Shown: positions 47,633-60,480 of the stretch, piece by piece
Layout: each line of letters opens with the position of its first letter
How positions within the stretch are numbered: the stretch's first letter is position 1
NCBI GenBank assembly: GCA_963457665.1
Contig: OY735222.1
Coordinates: 35,157,891-35,221,890 of the forward strand
Origin: Thysanoteuthis rhombus
Lineage: Eukaryota > Mollusca > Cephalopoda > Oegopsida > Thysanoteuthidae
Direction of reading: 5' to 3'
Length of the DNA: 64,000 bases
Notes under the pieces: generated by a model
Told to the model about the DNA's origin: nothing
Seen by the model: the letters and a program-made list of their open reading frames with translations, nothing else
Database searches by the model: none
Position numbers and translations under genes: made by a program

Positions 47633-49059
47633 CAAGCCTTTTACACCTTGCTGTTTATAAGTATTTTTTGTCTTTGTATTAACTGTCCTGTCTATTTCTA
47701 TATAAAAAACTTGTCTGCCTGTAATTTTTTCTTCTTTTTTTTTTTTTTTTTAAAACGGGCGTTGAGTGATTTTGAAAAAAAAAAAGGTTTTTTTTTTTTT
47801 TATATATATATCATTTTTTTTTTTTTTTTTCTTTTTTTTTTTCCCACCTTCTTTACCGCATTATCCTCTTTCTCCGCGTACATTCTGTTCGGGGATAGAT
47901 CAAATGATACTAAGAAGGAAATATTTTGAAGTGGTCGGGGAAGATAGAAGTTGATGTTTTCATCACATTATTGGTTAATAGTATTTGCTGCTCTAGAGAT
48001 AAAAAATATTATCTACTATACATTTACTGGGTGGGGGGGAGCTACCTCTGAAGATGTTCTCTTTTGAACAGTCTGCCACCACTTCTTGAAGTGGGTGGTA
48101 AGTCTGAATTAAAAGTTGATGTCTGAACCTGAAAATTCAATCCTTTCAAAATTAGAGGAAAAAAACTTTCAAGTTAGACATTTTCTGTGAATTTTTTATC
48201 TACTCTTCTAAGATGCGGTCCCAAATTATGCGAGTTATTGAATCATAATATAGAACTACTCACGGTTAGGTTTTGAATTTTCTATGTAACATAACAAACT
48301 GTAGTGAAAGTACATTTCTTCATTCTATACCAATTTCTAAAATGTCTTATGCAAAGAACAAATACACCTTACGTGTGTGAATTACCAAAAGAGAGCATGA
48401 TGGTCTCCCACCTTTTTAGCTTGGCTGTTTTTACATTCTGTGTGACTCAGTGGTATTGTGCTGAGAGAAGAACTAAGGGATCAGTGGGTTGCCTGCTCTC
48501 TGGTTGAATTTCCAAAATTCAACTAATTTCACAGACGTTTGAAGGTACGTGGGATAAGTATTTGGACTTATACTTGCTAGTGTGGTTCTTTTTTTTTTTA
48601 AATCTGAGAAATGTTCAAAAAGAGGATATTAGTAGTATATCGATAAAGGACCCCCCCTTAGAAGTTAGGGAGTGACGTTCCAACCGCATTACACCACTGA
48701 TACTACTGATATTTTTGATGCACACTTAATCTTTTTGTGAAAGGTTTGCGTTTCCAACATTTTGCAAGTCCCTCAGACTGAGACAAGGAGGGTGCTAATT
48801 CTACTAACTATGCAAAGCTTAGCTATCTTTTACAGTTATTTCTTCAAAATGAATATCTTCAGCTTATGCCAAGACTATATATATTTGAAGTTAAGACTTT
48901 ATCTAGTCACTTACTGCTTTCTTTCCTCACTGTGACAGTTACAAGATAGGGATAAGTTTTGCTCAAAAGTTTTCAAAATGTCACCTTTTCATTTTGGGAA
49001 TAATACAGTTTTCCTGCTTTAAAAACGAATCTTGTATCTTCAGCCGACCACTTGAATTG

Positions 49060-49137
<78 letters not shown>

Positions 49138-50110
49138 TTTTTTTTTTCCATACTTGAAAAGGAATAAAAATGAAAACCTGAAAAATACCAATTCATTGAA
49201 TCAAAAAGTGCCGATTACTTCTTACCAGTATCATTTTTATCTTGTTATACTACATATGTTGAAATGTTTTAAGTAAGTTATATAAACATAAGGATGATTG
49301 GAGTAGAAGGGGGGGGGGAGAAAACTTAGGCCAAGATTAAGGAACACAAAGAAAGATTTATTTTCACCTTTTTATCTTAACTTTATTCACTTTTGTGGGA
49401 ATTATGTTCAAAGAAATGTTTGTATGCCGAGAAGTATGTGCGCATGAATATATTATGTATGTGTAGTGATATGAATGTGTGTATACTTGTCCACATCTGT
49501 GAGTGTGTGTGTGTGTGTCTTATTTTTTTCTTTTCTTATTTTGTTTTTGTTTAGAATTTCAGTTATGAAGGGAAGGGTTGGGGTGAGGAGATGAGAGAAA
49601 AAATAAATTTTCTTCTAACTTTCTGCACCCCTGACGTATACATTCACACTTGCTGATATTACTTTCTTTTTAGAATTTTCCCTTGACCTTTGCTCCCCAA
49701 CTCCAAATGATAGAAAAAAATGCAATTTAGGCCCACACACATTTTGCTGCCAAATTGTTGAATGCCCTCTGCATACCTCATGAACACTCAATTCTGATGG
49801 GCTTATGTTACTGGAAGTGATTTTATAACTCTTCATGTCATAAACCACTTGATACTGCTCTGAATTGACAGCAGAACTCTTCAGTGAAAGAGGAAAAATT
49901 TGTTGAAATAAGTATGTCAGAATGAGTAGAAAAAAGAAGAAAAAAATAACTTCAATCAGTAGTTATTCCTCTTGTTGACATTTTGATTTTCTTACATGAA
50001 ATTGAGAGTTCAATTGGGAAACCCTCTGTCTCTGCTTCCAGTGTATATATGGATGGATGGATGTGTGTGAATACACAAGTTGAATTCAAGAATAAACTAA
50101 AGGCTTTTCT
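47633..50110 (+). other. DAG1: Probable dystroglycan 3'UTR
   Basis: No coding sequence follows the TAA. The region is AT-rich and CpG-poor like the gene body. It has very long T tracts at about 47727-47842 and a (TA)n tract at 49063-49132. Possible poly(A) signals are ATTAAA at 48108 and AATAAA at 49163, 49602 and 50091. CpG content returns to normal from about 50.7 kb, which would fit transcript ends near the last of these. Vertebrate DAG1 also has a long 3'UTR. The end point is inferred from composition, not from any transcript. Confidence 0.4.
49063..49132. repeat. (TA)n microsatellite, 70 bp
   Basis: Uninterrupted TA dinucleotides within the proposed 3'UTR. Confidence 0.95.
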
Positions 50111-51723
50111 TTTCTCTGACAAGTTCCACTAATATTAAGATGAACTAATCTATGGCAGTTGACAACACCTTTTATCTATATAACTGCTTTATCTTATTTC
50201 TTTACACACACACACCACACACACACACACAATACTACTTTATTTGCCTGATATCTCTCTCTCTCTCTCTCTCTCTTTCCCTCTCCCTACCTATGGAGGT
50301 GGCTCACCCTCAAGCACATATATAAAACATTTTCTTTTCATTCTCCTTTTATGAATGGACTTAATCCTGCTGACAATATTCGGGACAGAAATTTTTTTTT
50401 TTTTTTTTTTTTACACTCACAATTTGATTGAGTGGCATCAGTAAATCTATAAATATAATTATTATATGATAATTTTATTTTTTTTTGTTAGCATGTATTA
50501 AAGCCAGAAAAAGAAGCATCAATATAAATTAGAACAAAAATGATTGAAAACTATCTGGATGACTTCATGCTATCTCGTTTGGGCTAAGGTTCTTGTTTCA
50601 GGAGATGGGTAATCTTCATTTTATATATTTACCTTGGCTTTTAGAAAATTCAAATTCTATTGTTGTTTTATATAAGATTTATAAGGAAGAATTGTCTGAA
50701 ATCAATTATATTTTCTTACTTACTGATGTTACCTTATCAAAATCGCTAAACAAATTTGTAGACAAATTTTTACCTGCTCGAATCGTTTCCAAAATAGAAA
50801 GAAATTTGGTCAACCGAGAGAAAGACGATCTTTCTATCTCAACAACAGTGCCAAATATATGAAGTTAGTTTGGTGTGCCTTCAAACTTGTTGACCCCTGC
50901 AGATGAAGGACCTTGTTTGCTGAAATCACAAACTCTGCCGATGGAAAGATGGAATGTGCCACATTCGATTCTTTTTTTAGGGTCGAACAAATCTTCAAAC
51001 ATCTTCAAGGAGGATAAGCGGGATGTTTGCTTATACTTATAAAATCTAAACCTGTGTCCTTTTTAACTCAATTCAATGTTTCATAGCACCGGTCACAGTC
51101 ATTTTGCACGTGGGTCAAAGGTTTGAATCCTTGCCTGGAAACTGATTTATTTGGCGTCTGTTTTTTCAAATCTGGTGTACATATGTACATTGAAAATTGT
51201 CATGAAATAAATATATTCGTTCTCGATACGCTCATTATTTTGTTTCTCTACATAAAGTCCTTAGCTGTTTGTTATTCTGGGAAACTTTCTCCTCCAAGAA
51301 CCATACTATTTTTTTGTTTTTTTTTTGTTTTTTTTTTGCTTTTGACTTGGGAAGCAGGACAAGGCGATACTGTTACAGCAACTTGATAATAACATTTACG
51401 AACCCTCAGCAGACGAGTTCGGTTTCAGCATGGTCGTCAGACGCTGTGCCTAGACAAGATTGGAAATACATTCACTGATGTTCCTAGGTATGCACACTCA
51501 TTAAAACAGCAGTTGCTCTAATTCTTTTTATCTCCTTGCTTTCTAAATTGTTGGAGAGATTACAAAAAACACAATGCAGTGAGAGAAAGTGAAAAGAGGA
51601 AGAAAATTTAACAGAAACTGAGGGAGTTCTCAAAATTTAAAGGAAAAAAAAAAAAAAACGAACAATTTAAGGGAAGACTTTCGTCCATAGAGATTACGTA
51701 TGAGACCTACCTTCAGCTTCGTG

Positions 51724-51756
<33 letters not shown>

Positions 51757-52288
51757 CATACCTGACAAAAAAAAACATAAGTTGACCATATGTGTAACTG
51801 GAGAAAAAAAGTTCTAAATTTGAAAAAGAGAAAAAAAAAAAAAAAATGCTAAGCATGAAACAACATATGGCCAGAAAAAAAAGCAATCAAAATTACATCT
51901 AAATCAAATGTACCTTATGTCTTTTTTGTTTTATTTCCTAATTAAATTTTTTAAAAATATTTACCAACTTGTTCAATTTTTTTTCTTCTTTTTTTCTCCT
52001 CTGTGTTATAAGTCAGTGTTTTCCGAGTGCAAAATATTCAAAAATCTTGTCCAGAAAATTTTTTTGACAAGAGGAAGAAAGTAAAAAAAAATAATTTTTA
52101 TTGAATTTTTCTAACTATCATTCATTTTCATCTTGACTTTTTTTTTCAGTTGCTTTTTATTGCAACTTTCCACTCCGGCTGGCTTCCCTTAGGCAGTGAG
52201 TAAAAGACATTGATTGAAAATGAAGGTCAATTTCCACCTGAATATTATACTCCCTACTCATCCTTTGCTGCCATGTGTTGACTAATGG
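50111..52288. other. Downstream flank of dystroglycan, no gene recognised
   Basis: CA and CT microsatellites lie at 50206-50230 and 50253-50276, with T tracts at 50392-50412 and 51727-51756. An 89-codon frame at 50593-50862 is compositionally ordinary and preceded by an acceptor-like TTGTTTCAG, but I do not recognise it. A tRNA-like B box GGTTTGAATCC is at 51120-51130. Confidence 0.45.
51086..51140 (+). repeat. Degenerate tRNA-like fragment
   Basis: GGTTTGAATCC (B box) at 51120-51130 is preceded by GCACCGGTCACAGTCATTTT. No good A box or acceptor stem, so a decayed SINE at best. Confidence 0.3.
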
Positions 52289-52380
52289 GCTTCAGTAGCT
52301 CAATTGGTCGAACGGTATGACATATAACTGACTTCCCAGGTGAGATGTGAATTCAAGTCTAGCTCAAAGCTTTTTTTTAA
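52289..52380 (+). repeat. tRNA-derived SINE head or tRNA pseudogene
   Basis: TAGCTCAATTGG at 52296-52307 matches the Pol III A-box consensus. About 45 bases later, AATTCAAGTCT (from about 52350) is a weakened B box. A run of eight T follows at 52371-52378, a possible Pol III terminator. The acceptor stem does not pair, so it is not a working tRNA. Confidence 0.45.
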
Positions 52381-55300
52381 TCTTTTATTCTTACTCCTCC
52401 AGATTAACGCTGTGTACTCGCTATGTAATGGAAGTTGACCTGAGTGAAAAGTTGCAATAGAAAGAGTAATACAATAAATGGGCAATTATCTGAGAATAAA
52501 TGATGGAAGTTTTTTGTTCTGAATTTCTGAGATCATTCATTATTATAGATTGATTTACTCAGACTAGTGTCCTCATCTTGTGACTATTGGAAACTAAGAT
52601 GCAGACACTAGTCTGCATAAGTCAGTGATATCCAATGTTTGTTCCTTCATGTAATTGAAGATTATGAAAACAATATTTTTTCGTGAACCTTATAAGATAA
52701 CAAATCAGATTCTATTTTCTCAGCGGCCATACTGAAAACTGTTGGATTTTTAAAACTGGCGATCTTTCAATATCTCAACTCTTCGATAAGATGAGCTCAA
52801 GATTCCAAGTGGTCAAATCTGGTGGTGCTAATCATGAATTCACATAGAAGACCCCGAAGGGAAATCATCTCGGACTTTTATACGTGTAGCTGATCATTAT
52901 TTTTAGCGTTTCTCTTTATTTCTTGACACTTGGTATTACATTGGGTCACGATTCTTGTGACCAAACAAACATTTCAGTAGCGTGGATTCCACTGGTGGGG
53001 ATCACGTGAAAAAGATCAGAAATACATGGGTAACCATTTTGGATTTTACAAATTACTGATTGCTCTTTCATTTTAGTTTCCAGTTGACCTCCGTGTCCAT
53101 ATATCCACCGTGGACATGATCATCATCATCCATCGATTGTGTCTGCATGATCCCCACGGCCATGAGCAAATGTAATATCCTGAAAGTATTCATTGTTCTG
53201 ACAAGAATGCATCACATAGAGCTACCCTGCACAGAGCTGACTTACATAAACATCTGTGTGAGTAGCACTCGGTTTTAGTTGACAACTATCTCGGTGATGG
53301 CCTCTGGTACTGGAAGGGACTCCGTTAGGATTGGCTTTGAGTGCTGTGCTTGTCCTTGAAATATCCATCCTGTAGTGAGTCAGGAAATTCATTTTAGGTA
53401 ATATCTACCTGAGCTCACGACCTGCAGCTTCACCGAGTGTTGTTGGAAGTTTGTCACTTTCTGCCGTGTGGTTGCAGAAAAGATGTCATCTTGGTTCGAT
53501 TTGGATCTCCTTTGGTAAGCATGGAGTACATATGAAACGAGGTAGAGATCAGGTTCTCTGTCACTGCTCATGTTTGGGAAAGCATCTGCTGAGCATTTGA
53601 CGATTCAATCATCTGCTTAGAAGTAAATATTCAACCAGATAGTTTTCCAGTTGGAAAACGCCCAGCATTGTATACTTCTGTAAGTGCCCTGCCCCATCTC
53701 CATATTGGTTTCACTTCCAGAGGCCATTGAAACATTTTTAAGCAAAAGGTTATGATTTTAACAACTGATCATTGCTCTTGGTGTGCCCTGAAGTAGAAAC
53801 AATGAGAAGCTCTGCCCTATTCAACAGTCTCCCATGCTAGATACTTAGATTTCTTTCATGTGTTGTGCACAGGTAGGGCTTGGGGTTTTTTCTCTGGCTT
53901 CTTGCTGCCTAAAGTTGCCTTCACCTGTCTGCTAGGCTTGAGACAAGAGAGGATATTTTAACTCACTTTGAGTGTTGTTCTGTCAATGACCCTTATCCTT
54001 GTTTCTGTCTCCAACTCATCCATGGAACCGGCTATGATCCATCTATGGCCTATCATTCATGCCAGGAAAAGGTTATCCATTATGTCTGCCTCCAAACAGA
54101 TTCATGTACGCAGTTTCAATCTCAATTACAGAGATAGGCTCGCTTTGGCACATTGATTAAACGTACTTTTTGTTGCAGATGGACGTTTGACGAACTCGGG
54201 GCTTGAAAGACATATTTCCTCCAACACGTTTAGTGATATCTAATTGGATAATGAGCATCTGTTGGCAAGATACATGTATTCAATCTCGTTTTTGAATACT
54301 GGGTTCTACGACTCACCTATGACTACTGCTAGTTTTAGAGTTTGTCCAGCATTTTGCAAGCATTCTTCTAACTTGTTCATCGGGTTCTTTTTGACTGGAG
54401 AAACCCTGGTCCTCAGCGATTAACACCATACATGACAGTGTGAATGGGGAAGACTGAACAGATGAACCTGGTCCATCTATCTGCATGTTTCCCCCTAGCC
54501 TTTCCACGTCTTCTGTCAGGGTGTGACCCAATGGATAAGGCATGATCATAGCGGCTATAGGCTTGCTGATCTCTTTCACTTGGAACCAATGCCTAAATTC
54601 TTATTCTTCACGTACTGTTTCTTTCTTTGAAGTCTTTGAGCTGCTTTGTATGAAAATCATGGCCAGTTTGAATGATGGAAACTTTCTCCTGATCTTGTTC
54701 TGTGCCAAACTGACTGAGATACCGTTCTCGTGATGCCTTAGTACACACTTGCAGAAAACAATGAGTGTCACCCGTAACATTCAATCAACCATCACTTCTA
54801 AGCAACGGACATTCACTAGTCTGTTGAAAGGAGAAAAATGTGTAAGGTTGAGACGCTTGGTATTTTGCAACTTGTGATAGATTTATAGATCTTTAATCAA
54901 CACCCTTTTCTGAGACTTATTCAGTTGTTGAGAGGTGTAAAGGTCAGTCAGAACTTCATTTAATACCACAATAATTACTGTTACTATCTTTTGATTCTAT
55001 TTATATTAAAGCAAGCGTATCGATAGAAAGATTCTCCATGACGATTCCTAGTCGGAAAGAAATCGTGAATCAAGTGAACGTGCGAATGTGGTTAGGAAAT
55101 TCCAATCTTAATTGCTGCCTTCGTACAATCTCTGATTCTCATGGCATGTTGCCTTTTGGAAACTTTGAAATCAAAAACCAGCACGAATCAAAAATGTGCT
55201 GGGTACTGTTTAACCCCCTTAGGGGATTTGTACGTCTCGAAATTGTTACGATTTGGAACTAATTTTTCATTTCAAGTATGCAATACGCCCATACAGAAAA

Positions 55301-57275
55301 TGTTCTTCGTCTTTTTGCGACGAGAAATCTCGTCAAGAGAAAGAAAACAGTGGCAAACCATTTTTTACTGCCTTGCATAAACCGTGCTAATGAATAAAAG
55401 GCTGAAAAAAAATAAAAGAAAAAATTTATTGATGAGATCTTTACAAAGAAAATTATTTAGAAAAATGTTACATAATACTGGGTGTGGTACTTGTGGAAAC
55501 ACCGTGCACATATTTTCGTTTGCACTTTTAGCACATACGCTGGGTCTCCTTCCTGATTTCCCCCGTGTCTTTTGGGGAAAAAGTGAAAATGTACTGGATG
55601 ACAGAAAAATAAGGGTCTCCGAGATTTTATGGCTGGAAGCTCGGGACGGCACCTTTCAATACTATCCCTGATTATTTTCACTCTATGCTGGGATGGTGAA
55701 AGTTGTGGCTCCCCAGAGACCCTGCACGTAGGGTGAGAATTCCATTGAGCTGTGTCGAACAGGTGGACAAACATTTCTCTTCAGTAATTCTCCCTGCGCT
55801 TCCTCGGAACACGGTAATATGCCGAATGGTCGTCTGCCCTACATACTCCTCCCATTGAATGGTTGTGTTCTGAGAGGACTTCTGTTTTTCTTCGGTCCTT
55901 GCCGGCTGTTCGCCAGTTCTGCATCGTGGATAGTGAAGAGGAGTACGTGCAACATCCTCTCTATTTTTTTCCACTGAAGAGCCCCCTGTTTCCCTCTTTC
56001 CCTCTTTCCCTGAGCTGCTATGGCACCTTTTTCATGGACATTTTGCAGCGGGGGCATATTTTCCTTGTTCAATTTTTCTGTTATATATGTTCGATGGGCA
56101 TTAAGGCGGTCAACTAAGTAACTATTAGACCGAACCCCAATGGGAATAGGATGTGATACTAGGTTGGCTTAACGTGGGGAATCTCTAACTCTGACGTGTG
56201 GAACTGGACCTTCTTGAAAATCATCTTTGGTCCTTGCAATTATTATATCAACGACATCGGAGCACTTAACTTGGATCACATTTCGAATCCTGATCCCACT
56301 TACCTAGACTACATAGTAATACCGGAGCCCTTGCGTGAACCTTTCATCGGCTGGGGCATCACATTTTCGTTCCTCCGGTCAGGAATGGACTGCGACCATT
56401 TATAGACCGTAAAAATAATCCCTTCTATCAGCAATGGTTTCAGGGAGAATTTTCCCAGCATGAAGGACCTATGCATACTCAATTCATGAAGTATTTTATT
56501 CCGAGTGTTTCAAAAAAATGTCAAGTCTTCCTTAATGGAGCGCATGGCTCTCTTCAATTTGGGTATTCACTTCTATCATGTCTCATTATTTGGGAGATGC
56601 TGGCATTGATTTCTCTCTTGTATGGCGTACAAGAAGCATAACACTCGTGTCAATTGTCATGTCAATCAAGGGATCTTTTTACGAATACATGTCCACTTTG
56701 ATGAATTTTCAATGCATTGAACTCTCAGAATCTTATGCATGATACCCCCTTCGAATTTGCAACACCCTTTTGACTGACAAATCTTGTGGTTTCGTTGCAA
56801 ATACGATGTAACATTCATTCAACGAAATAGATTGAAAAAAATCTAGGGTGTTCGTTTCATCGCTGATAAAGGTTTTCACGCATAGTGTCGCTAAAAAGTT
56901 AGCGTGAAAAGGCAGGATCGTAATTAGCTAGTCCAAGATTCATTTTGCTGTATTACCGAGAATAGGGTCGCTTTCATCCAGTGGAGAATAATCATAAGCT
57001 TCGCCTACCGAATCACTATCTGATTGAGAGTCAGCTTACTTTCAACCATGAAACGAAAAAACTGGACAAAAAATGAATGAAAATGTAATCTCTCGATGGA
57101 AGAAAAAAACTCCAATGAACTAAAAAAAAAAAATAATATAGCGTAAAAGCTTCTGCGGTTGCAGTGTATTACAACGTTGACTATATGAGCAAAAAACGAA
57201 AAAACCTCTACCAAAGGTGGGCAAATATTTTCGACATCATCTCCACACATGATATAATTTGTTAATGAGTTGAAT

Positions 57276-57311
<36 letters not shown>

Positions 57312-57857
57312 ATCCATTCTCAGTATACAGGGCCTTGCAAATTGACTTGAACAGTTTGTTCTCACTGTAGATTTAAAGCGATATCGAAATGAATGACCTA
57401 AATGGTGAATGGAAGCTTCATCCTTGGAAATCTCTTATTACATGATAAGTGGGGGGAGCCTGAGAAGACTACCGATGGCTCCATTCGAAGAACTGACAGG
57501 ATTTTATGACATGATCGTATAAATATCTGTCAGGAGATTTCGTACTTTGTTTGCACTTATCACAACATGCAAAGAGGAGGATGCTGACATATCGCCTCCC
57601 TCGATCTGTCTACAATTCCATCGTCTTCAAGTAGAGCACACAAGCATCCTGGTGGGAGACCTTTCAATTTTGTAAATCCAGTAAAACCAGCAGGATTTGA
57701 TAAGGATGGTGTACTCCCTACCAAAATGATTTCTAAATTCTTCATGTACTTATGGAAACTATTTGGTGGTAACGGGATATACATGTAACCGGAAACATTC
57801 AGAACTCCGAATACATGTTCGCCTCTTGGCGGAGAAATTAACATGGGAGATACTTGA
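52381..57857. other. Intergenic, no recognised gene
   Basis: CpG density is normal. No open frame shows family features; the longest (about 100 codons near 55.4-56.0 kb) overlap one another on both strands. A (GT)n tract lies at 57280-57307. Confidence 0.5.
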
Positions 57858-57898
57858 AGTGCACTATTGTGCTATGGCACACAGTTTGAGTACCACTA
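57858..57898 (-). mobile_element. hAT-type terminal inverted repeat (orphan right end)
   Basis: Read on the minus strand it is CTAGTGGTACTCAAACTGTG then TGCCATAGCACAATAGTGCA. This is the same terminus as at 6419-6455 in opposite orientation. No partner end is obvious nearby. Confidence 0.5.
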
Positions 57899-57943
57899 GC
57901 TTTCTGTTAGCTTTGTCAAGTATTATGAATGAAAATTAGCCTT

Positions 57944-57945
<2 letters not shown>

Positions 57946-58027
<82 letters not shown>
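57946..58027. repeat. (TA)n microsatellite, 82 bp
   Basis: Uninterrupted AT/TA dinucleotides. Confidence 0.95.
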
Positions 58028-58031
<4 letters not shown>

Positions 58032-58110
58032 TTGTTTGTTTTTGAGAAATGGATATATGATCCAACACAATGATTACAAATTACGTTATATTATATTGAA
58101 ACTCTCAAAA

Positions 58111-58215
58111 GGATCTCCAGTCATTACCCGGCTAATCTATCACTCAGCCTAGACAGAGTAAATAGAATGAACTATCAGAGAAAATGAGCCTACAGCAAGA
58201 ATCGAACCGGTCATC
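58111..58215 (-). mobile_element. tRNA-derived SINE, copy A (head-to-head pair)
   Basis: On the minus strand it starts at the B box GGTTCGATTC (58199-58208) and continues through TTGCTGTAGGCTCATTTTCT, then TTCATTCTATTTACT, and ends near GGAGATCC. The body matches copies B and C. Only the part from the tRNA B-box side onward is present before the junction with copy B. Confidence 0.6.
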
Positions 58216-58322
58216 CGAATCGATGGCAGGTTCGATTCCTGCTGCAGCCCTATTTTCTTGAATCGTTTATTCTATTTACGTTGTGTCGAGTGATACATTA
58301 ACTGCGTAACGGTGGGAGATCA
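58216..58322 (+). mobile_element. tRNA-derived SINE, copy B (head-to-head pair)
   Basis: The B box GGTTCGATTCC (58229-58239) is followed by TGCTGCAG, CCTATTTTCTTGAATCG, TTTATTCTATTTACG, GTGTCGAGTGATACATTAA and GGTGGGAGATCATT. With copy A it forms a near-palindrome about 210 bases long, which would fold into a long hairpin. Confidence 0.6.
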
Positions 58323-59920
58323 TTGCAATCGACCTTCGATGTAATATAATGCAATTCATGTACGTATACATATATCTACATACAGTCTAGAAAGCTTTAC
58401 CGCTTCGAACATTACAAAACTTTTTCAAAAGATTTTTTGTCACCAATTTCCCAATATCTGTCGATGCAATTCATGTAATCTACTAAAGTGTTTTTTCCCT
58501 GTTTCTCCTATACTTTGTTATTGAGGTACAATGTGCAAACTGTCAGGATCACCAGTCATTTACCAAGTAACTGTTTTGGGGATTTTGAAGACAAAACGGT
58601 TATATTACCATGGCACCCGAACAGATATACCACTACGGACTTTTTTTTTTCTCCTTTTTTCTCCGGGATGTTCGAAGCATTTCACCCGTTAGATTTTTTT
58701 CATTTGTAAATCAGAGTACTTTCCCTTTCAGTCGAATGCTGATTCTACTAAACGATATTTACTTGACATAGATAAAATAAAAATATCGAATGCTTTTTCA
58801 ATCTCATTTAAACATTTGCTATATTTTGAACACTTTTGTTCTCAATAATTTGGACTTCTGTTGAAAGAAAAAAAGATCATCACACAAAATAACCGTTTCT
58901 CTAATCTACCTATTTACATGAAAACGGACAGGGCGATCACCTGATAGGGGTAGATAGAGGAATGAATGCTCCAACACTATCCTCTACCTGTAAGAGCTTT
59001 TCTTCCTAACTTTGATATTTATTACGTAAGGATACATAACATGCATTGCTCTAATATCATCTTCTTTCTGTTGCTTTATTTTTAGCATTGCTTTATCTAT
59101 CATACCAAAGCTATTATAACCATTTCTTCGAAATGTCTCAATCATCTGAATTGAAAATTATGAATTAGTACATTCTTCTTATAGAATGGTCAAGTACATA
59201 CTGACAACCCTCAGTACTAGTCCTAGGCATATTCATGCATTTATTTAAGGGGAGCACAGTTTCACCAACGCATTGTAAATTGAAACTTTTTACAAACATA
59301 AAAAAAGATTTTGTGACTTACTTTTCGCCAAAATTGTTTACAACTGAATATATTTTGTTGCTTACATTTGATGCATATTCTTTTATCGTGATTAATATAT
59401 CACTAGTGTAATATAATGATGCCCCACAAGGAGATCCCATAAAACCTTCGGCCAAATGAACCCCATTTGCCATTTCAGAAGATTGGGATTTACTTGACCT
59501 CCGAGAGAGGTAAGCTCTAAGGGAAGTCTTGACCTCCTACGCGGGTAAGCCCTTGGGAAACTCAATTGTTTTGAGGGTTGCTCAGCTCTAGCGTGCGATC
59601 TAGTATGAATAGGCATAATTCAACATGAAGAAAGATTTTTATTTTCTTATTTTTTTAAAATTTTAACAAGTTTAAGTACCTATGGTGCTAAAGAGGTATT
59701 CAGATTAGAGTATATATCAAGGCGATGGTGATATGCCGGAGAAATTCCAGCTGATTCAAATTGGAATACGAACATAACTGGATATCTCCGACCACATAAA
59801 TGTTCGTGACCCTTGATATTAGACACTTCATAATACTCTTTTACGGGATAATTAAGCCTCGTTTTCCTAACATAGCACGTAAATACAGACTAAACACAAA
59901 GTACGAAATTCGAATCCCCA
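58323..59920. other. Intergenic, no recognised gene
   Basis: AT-rich sequence without notable repeats or coding features. Confidence 0.5.
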
Positions 59921-59927
59921 CGTCATT

Positions 59928-59992
59928 TCTTCATCATCACCATCATCATCATCATTATCAGATTTTTAGCGTCCATCGCTGGACGTAGGCTA
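59928..59992 (-). mobile_element. Solo LINE 3' tail with (TGA)n
   Basis: On the minus strand it reads CTACGTCCAGCGATGGACGC, TAAAAATCTG, then (ATG/TGA)n. It corresponds to the last 30 bases plus tail of the RTE-like element at 44.26-44.60 kb. It is either an extremely 5'-truncated LINE or a SINE that borrows the same tail. Confidence 0.55.
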
Positions 59993-60480
59993 AGAATATA
60001 AATAAAGTAATTAAGAATAATCAATTATAATGATAATTAAAATCTAGTTCAAACTAAACAGTAATATACCGAAAATATATATTTATAATCAAAATAGGAA
60101 AATGATAAAAAAAACGCCCACGTATTGTATATCTTACCCAACAGAATAAACCCCTATCATCTTATGGTCCACACCACAAAATATGCTTACAAACCATTCC
60201 ACCCTATATCACTGCTTCCATCACATTAACACAATACCCCCCCCCCTACACACACAAAAAAAAACGATGTACAAAGGGGGAACATTATACCGATTCTGTC
60301 GCTGCTGGGAACTCTGTTTTTCAATGAGCCAAAAACAGATCATTTCATTCCCCTAGGAATATACATTAGACTTGCATTGAAATACTGTCGTTGTCCAAGT
60401 TTTTTTGTCTTTTACTATATTATACATTATAAACAATACATTTATATAAGAATAATAAATTGCATTATACTATTTGAAAT
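59993..60480. other. Intergenic, AT-rich
   Basis: No feature recognised apart from a C8 run at about 60239-60246. Confidence 0.5.

Larger units (their letters stand above)
21850..50700. other. CpG-depleted domain matching the dystroglycan gene body
   Basis: Approximate hand counts of CpG per 600 bases: 24 in 10201-10800, 20 in 21001-21600, 4 in 22021-22620, 4 in 27001-27600, 4 in 30001-30600, 2 in 50001-50600, and 21 in 55501-56100. The change is abrupt just after the microsatellite at 21.6-21.8 kb and again near 50.7 kb. Loss of CpG confined to a transcribed unit is the expected footprint of germ-line gene-body methylation in mosaically methylated invertebrates. If so, the transcription unit starts a little upstream of 21.9 kb. 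The counts are seen; the cause is inferred. Confidence 0.6.

Noticed and set aside
47648-47929. Phe-rich open frames after the dystroglycan stop
   Set aside because: Translations of poly-T tracts in the probable 3'UTR.
52289-52380. Functional tRNA gene
   Set aside because: The A box is good, but the B box is degenerate and the acceptor stem does not pair, so it is listed as a SINE-type relic.
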